A stretch of 64,000 nucleotides of DNA from Elusimicrobiota bacterium (GCA_022072025.1 JAJVIP010000009.1:124001-188000); one strand, 5' to 3'. Positions 16,009-24,441 are shown, counted from the first letter of the stretch. A program made the numbers and translations. Notes: generated by a model from the sequence alone, not told the origin.

Positions 16009-18216
16009 ATGGTTAATAAATTTATGTTGACGTTACATCCACCCCATAGTCTTGGTAAGTCTTCCCGGAAGTCCCGGCAGAATCCTCCTGGTCACAAAAT
16101 CTCAAAATGGTTTGAAAGATTGGGGCTTACACTGCTGCTCTTGCTGGCCTTGGTTGCAACCTTGGATTTGTCCATGTGGAATCCCGCTTTGACGGTCCCG
16201 GCGCCAAATCCGAATGAAGCCGGTATTGAACGATTGGTTCCCTTAAAGCAATCGACGATTCCGGAAAAAATGTCTGGCGCTTTGGAAGACCACATCACGC
16301 AAGTGCTCTCCGTTCTTCAGTCAAATATCAATCCAGACACTTACCTGGCCTATAGTTTCACTGGCGACAAGCGCCTCCAATATTGGAGTGTCGTATACGA
16401 CAATTGCATTCGGGGACTTGCCCATTTGCGCACCGGTCGGGTGGATTTGGCCAAGAAAATAATTGATTATTTCATTGAGAACACCGCTGTTCACAAGATC
16501 GGGTGGGTGATTAAAAAAGGAAAGGTGGTCCGTCGATCGGGTTGGATCGTCAATATCGTCGACGCCGCTGAAGACCGCCCTGGCGGGCGCGGCATTGAAC
16601 ATATTGCTCACACCGGTCCCAATGCCTATTTGGGTATTTTGTCCATTCATATTTATCACGCGACGGGAGAAAAGAAGTATTTGAACTTTGCCCGCAAACA
16701 ATGGGGACTCTTAAAAGATCTCCAAAATGAAATTCCCAACGATCCCAATTATGGGGGGATTCGAATGGGCCCCTTGGGAAATCCCCAAAACCCCCGTGAG
16801 CAAAAGCTGGAATTTAAACCCAACAATCCGTCTTTCTATCAGTTCTACAACGGTGAACATGCCGCTGATTTTAAAGGGTTCAGCGATTTGATGGCGCAGT
16901 TGGACCCTGAACGCCGGGTGGGGTATGAACATGCTTCTGAATTAATTGAAAAGTGGGATCACAATATATACGACTCCAAGCAACATCTATTCTTCATTGG
17001 GACCACTGAAAAACGTTATTTCGATCCCAATATTGGGGAATGGGTCAATCCCGGTATCATCCCCATGTATCCGCTTGATACCAGCGCGCTCAAAATCTCC
17101 GCTTATGGCGTGGAGGGGCTTGAACAATTTGAAGTGAACGCGGCGTCAAAAATTCGAAAAGCTCTTGATGATCATTTCAAAGTCAGTGTTGAGATTCCTG
17201 GATTAAATGGAAAGCCCATCATGGTAACGGGATACGATTTTGTTGGGAACCTTGATCGCAACCGATTGATTCGTTTTGTGGAAATGGGGCCCTATGGCGA
17301 TAAAAAAGTGAAGAAAGGAATTGGGCGAAAACCCCTTCTTAGCGACGAATGGTCAAATTGGGTGGCGTTGGCCGATTTGCGACTGGCAGATGATTATAAA
17401 CGGCAGGGGGACGGGCGAAAAGAAACCATGTCCTTAAACGCTTACCATGAAAATGCGCTCGTCAATGGCATCAAAACTGCCATTCCTATTCAAGGGGGCT
17501 TGGCCTATCCTTATATCCATCCCTTGTCCACGGGGCTCAATCAGCCGGTGGGTTTTGGATGGAACACCCATCATCACCCTTATGCCATGATTGGCGGCGC
17601 AGCGCGTATTTTGGGATTGTTGAGATTCGATCCGTTTCGCGTGAATGGCGGAGACCGATCCCTTACCATGAATGTTCAGCTTCCCCATTTGGGGAAAACT
17701 GTGGAGCCTGAAAGGGCCAAACAAGTTCTTTACACAGAAGCAGAGTTGTACCTTCGCGATGCTTGGAGGGACGTTCGTGTGGCCCAAATTAATGGCCCAG
17801 GGGCCGACAAGTATTGGAGACGGGCGCTGGCCTCCGCTGAAAAAATGATTCAGGAACATCAGGATTGGATCGAAGTGGCCAAAGCCCAAAACCGGAGCCT
17901 TCGCTTGGCGACTGAGAAATTTCCTTTGTCAGGTGTGGCCAACTTAACGGTTCGTGATTTGGAGTCGGTGTATCGAAAATATTGGGCGCTGTATCATATG
18001 GGGACCGCCCATTTTATTGTGGTGATGGCCAACGCGAGTTTGCGGGATTTGGCCAGAGAAAAAGGGCGCCAAGATCAAGCTGATGCGTTGGATCTCAAAG
18101 CGAGAGAGGCCGCAAAGATGATCAAAGCCCATTTCACCTACGCGCAATCATTTGATGAAAGTGGTTGGCTCTGGCAGCCCGTTCAAGCCTTGGGAGAATA
18201 CGTCGATATCAGTTGA
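16009..18216 (+). CDS. Membrane-anchored alpha/alpha-toroid protein, glycosidase-like
   Basis: A 735-residue protein with an N-terminal cytoplasmic tail, one membrane anchor at about 44-62 (L-T-L-L-L-L-L-A-L-V-A-T-L) and a large periplasmic part. The pattern of paired helices with Y-D-N-C-I-R-G-L-A-H-L-R-T-G and A-Y-L-G-I-L-S-I-H-I-Y-H-A-T-G is that of alpha/alpha toroids (D-glucuronyl epimerase, GH and lyase folds). The helix pattern resembles the toroid of the preceding giant protein (Y-D-Q/N and L-A-K-K-I). An acidic/His-rich loop (G-I-E-H-I-A-H-T-G-P-N-A-Y) may be catalytic. The start is uncertain: ATG 16009 overlaps a TATAAAT box and has no ribosome-binding site; ATG 16024 is an alternative. 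It is the last gene of the surface locus, and its substrate is probably a polysaccharide. Confidence 0.6.
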   Translation: MVNKFMLTLHPPHSLGKSSRKSRQNPPGHKISKWFERLGLTLLLLLALVATLDLSMWNPALTVPAPNPNEAGIERLVPLKQSTIPEKMSGALEDHITQVLSVLQSNINPDTYLAYSFTGDKRLQYWSVVYDNCIRGLAHLRTGRVDLAKKIIDYFIENTAVHKIGWVIKKGKVVRRSGWIVNIVDAAEDRPGGRGIEHIAHTGPNAYLGILSIHIYHATGEKKYLNFARKQWGLLKDLQNEIPNDPNYGGIRMGPLGNPQNPREQKLEFKPNNPSFYQFYNGEHAADFKGFSDLMAQLDPERRVGYEHASELIEKWDHNIYDSKQHLFFIGTTEKRYFDPNIGEWVNPGIIPMYPLDTSALKISAYGVEGLEQFEVNAASKIRKALDDHFKVSVEIPGLNGKPIMVTGYDFVGNLDRNRLIRFVEMGPYGDKKVKKGIGRKPLLSDEWSNWVALADLRLADDYKRQGDGRKETMSLNAYHENALVNGIKTAIPIQGGLAYPYIHPLSTGLNQPVGFGWNTHHHPYAMIGGAARILGLLRFDPFRVNGGDRSLTMNVQLPHLGKTVEPERAKQVLYTEAELYLRDAWRDVRVAQINGPGADKYWRRALASAEKMIQEHQDWIEVAKAQNRSLRLATEKFPLSGVANLTVRDLESVYRKYWALYHMGTAHFIVVMANASLRDLAREKGRQDQADALDLKAREAAKMIKAHFTYAQSFDESGWLWQPVQALGEYVDIS

Positions 18217-18234
18217 AGTGCTAGACTCGGCGGC

Positions 18235-18996
18235 GTGAAACAGTCCTTCCTGTCCTCGAAAAAAGACATCTTGTCTCATCGACCCTTGGTGGTGGGTACC
18301 CTCACCAGTCAAAGCCCTTTGGGCGGACAAATCCAAAATGCAAAAACCGCTCGGATTGATTTGCTGGAGGTTCGTTTGGATGGTTATTCAGCGATGCGCG
18401 GACCTTTTCAAAAGGCTCAAGAGTTTGGGAGAAATCTGATCCGCGAAATCAAAACCCGAACCCAATTGCCGGTTCTTCTCACCTTTCGGGCCGCTGATGA
18501 AGGCGGGGCGATCAAAACCACCTCGGTGATCGAGGATTACCGTCGGGGGGAGATATTGTCCCGTCTGCTTCCTTTGGTTGAAATGATCGATGTTGAAATC
18601 CAACATGAGAAATTTGCTCATCGCATGACGGTTTTGGGACACCTTCAACAAGTGGATGTGATCCATTCGGTTCATGATTTTAAAGGGCCCGGTCACCTGG
18701 CTCAATTGAGTCAGCTCGCCCTGCGTTCGAAAAAATTGAATGGAGATGTTTTTAAAGTGGCTGTGAGCCCTCGATCGATCGCAGATTTGGAAAAATTTTT
18801 ATGGTGGGGAAAAGATCTCCCCAATAAACAGGTGGTACTCATCGGGATGGGGAAGTGGGGAATCGTTTCTCGAGTGGCCGCCTATAGTTTTGGCTCTATT
18901 TTGACTTATGGTCATTTGGGGCGTTCGGCCGCGCCTGGGCAAATTCCCGCAAAGGCTTTGAGTCAGTCGGTTCGCCATGCCTACGCCCATCCTTGA
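18235..18996 (+). CDS. aroD: Type I 3-dehydroquinate dehydratase
   Basis: A 253-residue cytoplasmic enzyme for the third step of the shikimate pathway, dehydrating 3-dehydroquinate through a lysine Schiff base. Family motifs are in order: L-L-E-V-R-L-D near residue 42, L-T-F-R with a following E-G-G near 82-92, D-V-E-I-Q in the middle, S-V-H-D-F and the F-K-V-A-V-S-P-R-S segment that holds the Schiff-base Lys. Length is normal. Start is GTG at 18235. The 3' end overlaps the exonuclease gene by 20 bases, implying cotranslation. No other shikimate genes are nearby. Confidence 0.88.
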   Translation: MKQSFLSSKKDILSHRPLVVGTLTSQSPLGGQIQNAKTARIDLLEVRLDGYSAMRGPFQKAQEFGRNLIREIKTRTQLPVLLTFRAADEGGAIKTTSVIEDYRRGEILSRLLPLVEMIDVEIQHEKFAHRMTVLGHLQQVDVIHSVHDFKGPGHLAQLSQLALRSKKLNGDVFKVAVSPRSIADLEKFLWWGKDLPNKQVVLIGMGKWGIVSRVAAYSFGSILTYGHLGRSAAPGQIPAKALSQSVRHAYAHP

Positions 18997-19600
18997 GGCG
19001 GATTATTGTGTTGTTGACACCGAGACGACCGGTGGCAAAGCCGAAGAAAACCGGATCATCGATATCGCGGTATATCACGTGCGCGATGGCATTGTGCTTG
19101 GGCAATTTCGGACGCTGCTGAACCCCGGTTGCCCCATTCCTTCCTGGATCACCGCTCTCACCGGCATCGACGACGCCATGGTTCGGGGTGCGCCTCGATT
19201 TTTGGACGTGGCGCCGGACCTAAAACGTTTTTTGGAGAAAGGCGTGTTCGTGGCTCACAATGTCCCCTTTGATTACCGTTTCATTCAATGTGAGTTTGAT
19301 CGGCTCAATGAACACTGGGAGCGTCCCGCTCTCTGTACGTTAAAGTTGGCTCGCAAACTCTACCCGGAATTGCCCTCTCGAAGTCTCGGAAATTTGTGCG
19401 AGCATTTGATGATCGATATCACCGACCGCCACCGCGCTTCGGGAGACGCTGAAGCCACCCGCTATTTATTGAAACACTTGCTCAAAGAAGTGCGCCGTCG
19501 GCATGGGATCACCACATTTAAGGAACTGAACCTTTTCTTTAAATCTCGCCGCGACCGCCACACCAAACCTGGCTTGTCCTCTTCTTCAGCAACTCTTTAG
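18977..19600 (+). CDS. DnaQ-like 3'-5' exonuclease (DEDDh)
   Basis: A 207-residue exonuclease of the DNA polymerase III epsilon/RNase T superfamily. Exo I is D-T-E-T-T-G (D14, E16), exo II includes H-N-V-P-F-D-Y-R-F, and exo III is H-R-A-S-G-D-A-E-A-T, giving the D-E-D-D-h set of catalytic residues. It has no polymerase, GIY-YIG or helicase fusion, so it may be the proofreading subunit or a stand-alone exonuclease; its short length fits either. The start overlaps the end of aroD. The gene is followed by repeat fragments rather than a clear terminator. Confidence 0.85.
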   Translation: MPTPILEADYCVVDTETTGGKAEENRIIDIAVYHVRDGIVLGQFRTLLNPGCPIPSWITALTGIDDAMVRGAPRFLDVAPDLKRFLEKGVFVAHNVPFDYRFIQCEFDRLNEHWERPALCTLKLARKLYPELPSRSLGNLCEHLMIDITDRHRASGDAEATRYLLKHLLKEVRRRHGITTFKELNLFFKSRRDRHTKPGLSSSSATL

Positions 19601-19676
19601 CATTTTGAGTTTATTCATCAGGCATTAACCGGAATGATTCAGTTGAATCGTATCTAAAGGTATTGCACAAGACGCT

Positions 19677-19708
19677 GTCGCCCCGGCCAAAAACATGCCG
19701 GGGTGACG
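19677..19708. repeat. Dispersed palindromic repeat, family A, half copy
   Basis: GTCGCCCCGGC (19677-19687) and GCCGGGGTGAC (19697-19707) form a hairpin around CAAAAACAT. It matches the right half of the family A repeats at 26671-26763, 30837-30955 and 32971-33057. Confidence 0.75.
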
Positions 19709-19751
19709 ATAAAAGATCTTTTCCGAGTTATTGCCATTGGAATATGAATCA

Positions 19752-19779
19752 AGAGATCCCTCACTCTGTTCGGGATGAC
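19752..19779. repeat. Dispersed repeat, family B fragment
   Basis: AGAGATCCCTC followed by an inserted ACTCTGTTC-like stretch and GGGATGAC resembles the ends of the family B elements at 41020-41110 and 42915-43005. It is a short fragment in the intergenic region before the HTH gene. Confidence 0.45.
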
Positions 19780-19839
19780 ATCCCGTTGGAGAACCTCGAA
19801 CGCTAAAGAGAGATTCAGAAAGACAGAGGGAAATTTATA

Positions 19840-19868
19840 TTGACATAATGTATTGTATCGTATACATT
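19840..19868 (+). promoter_or_regulatory. Promoter with overlapping operator for the HTH/nucleotidyltransferase pair
   Basis: TTGACA (19840-19845), 17-base spacer, TACATT (19863-19868). An inverted repeat AATGTAT (19847-19853) / ATACATT (19862-19868) covers the spacer and -10 box, an ideal place for the HTH protein to repress its own operon. The next ATG (19875) lies six bases after the -10 box, so the mRNA would be leaderless or nearly so. Confidence 0.7.
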
Positions 19869-19874
19869 CTGATC

Positions 19875-20378
19875 ATGTCATTTGGGCAGCAGCTATTATC
19901 CTGGCGTCGGTACCGTGGGTTGACACAATTGGAACTGTCGAAGCTGGCGAATATTCAACGTCCCTATCTCTCACGTCTTGAAATGGACAAAGCGGACCCT
20001 TCCTTGTCGTCACTTCGCCGCTTGGCTGCGGCTTTGGACGTTCGTGTTGGAACATTAATAGAAGAAACGCCTCCATTGAAATTTCTCACGAACGAACAGT
20101 TGGATCACGTGGCGCGCGGAGCCCTTCGGCCGGGAATGTATTCGGCGGGTTCTGCCACGTCGTACATTCGACCCTTATCGAGGTTATTAAAAGAGCGACG
20201 GGCGTCTTTGGGTTTGTATAAACCCAGAAAGCGGACTGCTTCGGTTTCTCCATCCTCGAATCAACAAACACTCCGGCGGATGCGGGCCGATTTGGGCCCC
20301 CATCAATGGAAAGCGCTTTTGAGGAGAATCGATAAACACGCGGTTTTCCTTTCCCCAAGAAGATATGAAGATAAGTGA
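19875..20378 (+). CDS. XRE-family HTH regulator, probable antitoxin
   Basis: A 167-residue protein. Residues about 5-60 are a Cro/CI helix-turn-helix (S-W-R-R-Y-R-G-L-T-Q-L-E-L-S-K-L-A, then Q-R-P-Y-L-S-R-L-E and P-S-L-S-S-L-R-R-L-A-A-A-L-D). The rest (60-167) is basic, with an R-R-x-R-A-D-L-G segment near the end, probably for contacting the partner. It overlaps the nucleotidyltransferase-like gene by 14 bases, the usual layout of a DNA-binding antitoxin with its toxin. ATG 19848 would add nine residues, but 19875 fits the promoter (leaderless start) and begins at the fold. No ribosome-binding site is seen. Confidence 0.75.
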   Translation: MSFGQQLLSWRRYRGLTQLELSKLANIQRPYLSRLEMDKADPSLSSLRRLAAALDVRVGTLIEETPPLKFLTNEQLDHVARGALRPGMYSAGSATSYIRPLSRLLKERRASLGLYKPRKRTASVSPSSNQQTLRRMRADLGPHQWKALLRRIDKHAVFLSPRRYEDK

Positions 20379-20991
20379 TATTGATCGGTTTTTTCAGGAA
20401 TTGGACAATCGATCGACATTGCCATTAAAAGTGCTCATCACGGGGGGGGCGGCGGCTGTCCTTTTTGGAGGAGCCCGGTCCACGCAGGACATTGATTTTG
20501 AAGTGGCATTTAAATTGACACCCGCCCAATCCAGGTCGAACTGGCCAAAATTGCAACAATGGCTGGAAGATGTTTCCCGTTCCACCGGGATTTCTCCCGA
20601 ATATTCAGATGACATTGAACGATGGTCATCGATCGCTCTCCCACAGAAGAAAAGCAAGCTCTATAAAAAAATTGGAAAGATTGAAGTGCGTGTTTTGGAT
20701 CCTGGGTTGTGGGCGATCGGAAAACTGGCGCGATTTTTAAACGAAGATGTGAGGGATATGGTCCATGTGTTTTCATTGGTTAAAACATTCCCCATCGATT
20801 TGGCGCGTCTTTGGGGCACCGCGTTGGGGATGAGCCCTCCCTCCCCTATTCAGTCAGAGTTTCGTCGACACGTCGATCACTTTTTCGATGCGCATGCAGT
20901 TCAAATCTGGGGAAGGAAAGAGTCTCCTGAAAAATTAAAGGAAATTTTCATGAAAGCGGCTCAGAAGGGGAGAGCAAAGAAGGTTGGATAA
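20365..20991 (+). CDS. Nucleotidyltransferase-fold protein, probable toxin partner
   Basis: A 208-residue protein of the MNT/AbiEii-like nucleotidyltransferase superfamily (DUF6036-like). The fold signature is L-I-T-G-G-A-A-A-V-L-F-G-G (G27-G28) followed by T-Q-D-I-D-F-E, in which D42 and D44 are the metal-binding pair. Members paired with HTH genes act as toxins (adenylating or nucleotide-adding enzymes) or as defence components; others are uncharacterised. The C-terminal half is helical (L-A-R-F-L-N-E-D-V-R-D). It overlaps the HTH gene and shares its promoter. Whether it is toxic cannot be told from sequence. Confidence 0.7.
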   Translation: MKISDIDRFFQELDNRSTLPLKVLITGGAAAVLFGGARSTQDIDFEVAFKLTPAQSRSNWPKLQQWLEDVSRSTGISPEYSDDIERWSSIALPQKKSKLYKKIGKIEVRVLDPGLWAIGKLARFLNEDVRDMVHVFSLVKTFPIDLARLWGTALGMSPPSPIQSEFRRHVDHFFDAHAVQIWGRKESPEKLKEIFMKAAQKGRAKKVG

Positions 20992-21045
20992 GTTACAATT
21001 CCGGTGTTCAGTTTAAAATTTCTTTTGGACAAGGAGTTTTTTCCC

Positions 21046-21879
21046 ATGAAGAAGTTGCCCTGGTTTACATTTGTTTTTTGTTTGGTTCCTTTCCCGGCTC
21101 TAGCGCTTAACACGGAAGCGTTTGCGGTTCATTTGAGGAAAACATTGGGTCTCGACACTCGGACCGAAATCAAAATTTCATCGACCGTAACCCCGGCAGG
21201 ATTTGGAAATCTGAATGTGGTGACCGCCAATTTGGGAGGCGCTCCTTATCCCATCTATATCACTCAGGATGAAACGAAATATTTTTGGGGGTATGCCGTT
21301 GACGCGACCATTGACCCGGACAAATCTCGGCAAATGCAAATCAATTTAAAAGGCACGCACTCTAAAGGGTCGGAGAAAGCGCCGGTCACCATTGTTGAGT
21401 ACTCCGATATGCAATGCGGTTATTGCAAGGTCGCGCACAACCTGATCAAAACCAATCTCGAAAAAAATTACAGCAAGGATCAGGTGCGGTTGGTTTTTAA
21501 ACATTTTCCCTTGAACGGGCATGAATGGTCGGAGCCTGCCGCGATCGCCAGCGAATGCGCCGCCCAACAGAAAGAACCTTTGTTCTGGGATATGCTTGAT
21601 TATTTTTTTACCAATCAGGAGAAAATAACCAAAGATAACTATAAAGAAAAAATCGCAGAAGGTTCGAAGCAATTGAATTTGGATCAAAAGAAGTTCAATG
21701 CCTGCTTGGAATCTCCAGTTGTTTTGGGAAAAATACGAGCTGATAAAAAAGAGGGGACATCCGTGGGGGTCACCTCCACCCCGGCTCTATTTATCAATGG
21801 GCGTCAGCGTCGTGGGTTAAAGGATTTTGATGACATCAAAGTGGTGATAGAGGAGAAACTCCAAGAAGTCCAACAATGA
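21046..21879 (+). CDS. DsbA/DsbC-family periplasmic thioredoxin
   Basis: A 277-residue exported protein (signal peptide to about residue 20, A-L-A). The N-terminal ~95 residues form a separate domain resembling the dimerisation domain seen before thioredoxin folds in some DsbC/DsbG and DsbA-like proteins. The thioredoxin part has D-M-Q-C-G-Y-C (C124, C127), an inserted helical segment with further Cys residues (E-C-A-A, N-A-C-L-E), and a cis-Pro loop S-T-P-A-L-F-I-N-G. Such proteins oxidise or isomerise disulfides in exported proteins. ATG 21046 is preceded by AAGGAG (21031-21036). The stop overlaps the MEMO gene start. Confidence 0.85.
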   Translation: MKKLPWFTFVFCLVPFPALALNTEAFAVHLRKTLGLDTRTEIKISSTVTPAGFGNLNVVTANLGGAPYPIYITQDETKYFWGYAVDATIDPDKSRQMQINLKGTHSKGSEKAPVTIVEYSDMQCGYCKVAHNLIKTNLEKNYSKDQVRLVFKHFPLNGHEWSEPAAIASECAAQQKEPLFWDMLDYFFTNQEKITKDNYKEKIAEGSKQLNLDQKKFNACLESPVVLGKIRADKKEGTSVGVTSTPALFINGRQRRGLKDFDDIKVVIEEKLQEVQQ

Positions 21880-23132
21880 GTGCCACCCCTCTCCCGGCGC
21901 TCAAGGCCGGCATAGAAGCCATCCAAGTTGAACACGAGGGAAAACCGGCCATTTTGCTAAGGGATCAAGAAGGCCTGGTCCCAGATCCTGTGGCTGTAAC
22001 TTTACCGGGATATTTGGTGGCCATGATGTTGGACGGACAATCCACAATCTCGGATATCCAAACTTATTTTTCAAAAAATACGGGCCAACTTATCCGACCT
22101 GAAGAAATTGAAAAATTGGTAGGAGATTTAGAGAAAGCTCAATTGCTTGAAACTTCCGCGGTTCAAAAAAAAAGGCGAGAGGTGTGGGAAGCGTTCGAGG
22201 CGAGTCCGATTCGAAAACCGGCGCACATGAAAAGCGGCTATCCCGAAAATAGATTGGATCTGGCCACCTTCCTCGGGAAATTTTTTCAGGACAGCAAAGG
22301 ACCACTCAAACAAATGGGGTCGGCGCCCAGCCGCCCCACCCCCACCTTGTTGGTGGCACCTCACATAGATTTTTTTCGAGGAGGTCCGGCCTATGCCTGG
22401 GCCTATCAGGCCTTAAGTGAATGCCAGCCTCCAGATCTCATCGTTGCGCTTGGCGTCGCGCATATGTCGCCCAATTCTCCTTGGGTGGTTACAAAAAAGG
22501 AATATGAAACGCCTTATGGACCGGTCGCCGCAAGCCCAGATTTGGTTGAGGATTTCAAGACGTCTCTTTGGTACGACATTTCATCGGATCAATGGGTTCA
22601 CCGAACGGAACATTCCCTCGAATTCCAAGCGCTGTGGCTCAAATATTTGTGGCGCGATAAGACCCCTCCCTGGGTTCCAGTCCTTTGTTCTTCCTTTGAT
22701 TCTTTTTGCTCCGATAGGGCGCCCTCCAGCATTCCCAGTGTCCATGAGGGTCTTAAAAAACTGGGGGAAAAACTGAAGGCGCGTCAAAAAGCCGGGCAGA
22801 AAATAATGATTTTGGCGGGCATTGATTTGGCGCATGTGGGGCCGAGATTTGGAGACAACGAAAAGTTGGGGCCTGAATTGGAGAAACGGGTTGAAGCGGA
22901 AGACCGCAAGTCATTGGAACTGGCCTTGAAAGGATCGGCCGATGAAATGTTTTTATCGGTGATGGAGGGAGGGCACTGGCGAAAATGGTGTGGACTTTCA
23001 GCGCTTTACACAGGGCTTCAGTTGAGTCGTTATCTCACCGATGAGCCATTGAATGGGCGCCTTTTGACCTATGGTCAAGCCCCCGACCCCGCTGGCGGGC
23101 TTGTTTCGTTCACCAGTCTTTTTTATTCATGA
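21876..23132 (+). CDS. MEMO1-family protein (AmmeMemoRadiSam protein B type)
   Basis: A 418-residue protein. Residues about 120-418 form the MEMO fold, related to class III non-haem iron dioxygenases: A-P-H-I-D-F-F-R-G-G, L-G-V-A-H-M, T-E-H-S-L-E-F-Q and D-L-A-H-V-G supply the histidine-rich metal site. The first ~100 residues are a small extra domain with a winged-helix/PqqD-like pattern (P-G-Y-L-V-A-M-M-L-D-G, then helices). In many bacteria MEMO sits with AMMECR1 and a radical-SAM protein; neither is in this window, so its partner is unknown. The reaction is not established. It overlaps the dsbA-like gene by 4 bases and shares an operon with the YihY-like gene. Confidence 0.82.
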   Translation: MSATPLPALKAGIEAIQVEHEGKPAILLRDQEGLVPDPVAVTLPGYLVAMMLDGQSTISDIQTYFSKNTGQLIRPEEIEKLVGDLEKAQLLETSAVQKKRREVWEAFEASPIRKPAHMKSGYPENRLDLATFLGKFFQDSKGPLKQMGSAPSRPTPTLLVAPHIDFFRGGPAYAWAYQALSECQPPDLIVALGVAHMSPNSPWVVTKKEYETPYGPVAASPDLVEDFKTSLWYDISSDQWVHRTEHSLEFQALWLKYLWRDKTPPWVPVLCSSFDSFCSDRAPSSIPSVHEGLKKLGEKLKARQKAGQKIMILAGIDLAHVGPRFGDNEKLGPELEKRVEAEDRKSLELALKGSADEMFLSVMEGGHWRKWCGLSALYTGLQLSRYLTDEPLNGRLLTYGQAPDPAGGLVSFTSLFYS

Positions 23133-23142
23133 AGAGATCAAT

Positions 23143-23997
23143 TTGAAGAAAGCCTGGCATTTGGTCCGCGAAACATTGTTAGAAGGGCGTAAAGATAATT
23201 TGTCTATTTTTGCGGCGGGGTTCTCGTATTATCTTCTTTTCTCCATTATTCCATTGATTGTGGTTGTGCTGACTGTTGTTGGGAAAATAATAGAAACCCA
23301 CTCAGCCAGTCTTCTTGTCGTTCAAGAATTGTCCTTTTTATTTAATGAGGAGATGGCCAATTCTTTCAAAGAATTTTTATTGGCGGCCGCCGAGATGAAA
23401 GTTTCGGAGGCGGGGATCCTGGGTTTTCTGTTGGTGATTTATGCTGCGATGGGCATTTTTTCCATTCTTCAACGCGCCATTTCCCAAATTTGGGATAAAG
23501 AAGAAAAACGAAAAGGTGGTTTTCGAGGGGTGGTCACCACGCGGCTTCATTCGGCCATTTTGTTGAGCTTGCCTATTTTTTTGGTGATGATTTGTTTTGT
23601 GATTGACACCTTATTTTCAACCTTTAAGCACACGGTTGGGCGGTATGTCTCTTTATCTTTCTTGGAGAGTTTTTATCCTCTGGTGGCCTATTTGTTTTCT
23701 TTGGGCCTCTTTGCCACCGTGTTTGTCTTTATCAATCGTTTGATTCCTGTTCGAAAACCCTCTTGGAAAGACGTCTGGGTGGGAGCTGTCATCACCATGA
23801 TTGTATTCGCTTTGGGAAAACTTATTTTTACAACACTTCTTCATTTCAGCCAGGTCAGGTCTCTCTTCGGAGCGGCGGGGTCGCTTATTTTGGTTTTAAT
23901 GTGGATTTATTTCTCGATGATGGTTTTCTTGTATGGTTCTGAATTCACGCGGATTTACGCAAAAAAACATGGTTCCGGGATGATTCTCGATGTTTGA
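23143..23997 (+). CDS. YihY/virulence-factor BrkB-family membrane protein
   Basis: A 284-residue inner-membrane protein with about six hydrophobic helices (A-A-G-F-S-Y-Y-L-L-F-S-I-I-P, a family hallmark, then L-G-F-L-L-V-I-Y, I-F-L-V-M-I-C-F and L-Y-G-S-E-F-T-R near the end). The family was once called ribonuclease BN, but that activity belongs to another protein; its role is unknown, perhaps transport. The frame extends upstream to 23071 inside the MEMO gene; TTG 23143, with GAAGAG (23131-23136) before it, gives the normal N-terminus. It overlaps the small redoxin-like gene by eight bases. Confidence 0.85.
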   Translation: MKKAWHLVRETLLEGRKDNLSIFAAGFSYYLLFSIIPLIVVVLTVVGKIIETHSASLLVVQELSFLFNEEMANSFKEFLLAAAEMKVSEAGILGFLLVIYAAMGIFSILQRAISQIWDKEEKRKGGFRGVVTTRLHSAILLSLPIFLVMICFVIDTLFSTFKHTVGRYVSLSFLESFYPLVAYLFSLGLFATVFVFINRLIPVRKPSWKDVWVGAVITMIVFALGKLIFTTLLHFSQVRSLFGAAGSLILVLMWIYFSMMVFLYGSEFTRIYAKKHGSGMILDV

Positions 23998-24337
23998 AAA
24001 AGGCCAGCTTGTTCCCGATATCATGTTGGTAGACGCACAAGGAGCACAACTTCATTTGTGGGATTTTCGTAACCGTTCCCATTTGGCCATCTTGGTTGGA
24101 CAGAAGGGAACCCATGAAGAACTGAGCCAATGGATGGCCGGAGCCGCTCAACATCAGAAAACTTGGGATTGGCTCGGCGTTAAATTTTTTGGAGTGGCCC
24201 TGTCCAATCAATCTGTGCAACCGGGCGTATATGCCATTGATCGCTTTGGAATTTTTCTTAATCAATTTGATTCGGGACCAAATGTGTGGAACGAATTGGA
24301 AAAAGAGTTTCTCTATTACGAAGCCAAGCATTGTTGA
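23990..24337 (+). CDS. Small thioredoxin/redoxin-fold protein without catalytic cysteine pair
   Basis: A 115-residue protein that opens like an AhpC/TSA redoxin (F-E-K-G-Q-L-V-P-D-I-M-L-V-D-A-Q-G, then L-W-D-F-R-N-R) but lacks the peroxidatic or CxxC cysteines; the only Cys is the last residue. It also lacks the length of a full redoxin (usually >150). It may be a regulatory or adapter version of the fold. Its start overlaps the YihY-like gene, so the pair is coexpressed. No signal peptide is seen. Function is unknown. Confidence 0.6.
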   Translation: MFEKGQLVPDIMLVDAQGAQLHLWDFRNRSHLAILVGQKGTHEELSQWMAGAAQHQKTWDWLGVKFFGVALSNQSVQPGVYAIDRFGIFLNQFDSGPNVWNELEKEFLYYEAKHC

Positions 24338-24441
24338 TCTGAAGATGAAACATTCTGGGACCTGCGCGGCTTATTCCAAAAACTGAGACGTGAAATATTT
24401 TGTAAGGTGGCGCCCCTTCCTCTCCCAAAGGGGATTTTAAG

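Noticed and set aside
15981-16010. Promoter for the gene at 16009 (TATAAAT box)
   Set aside because: No -35 hexamer lies at a suitable distance, and the box overlaps the proposed start codon, so it is mentioned only as a start ambiguity.
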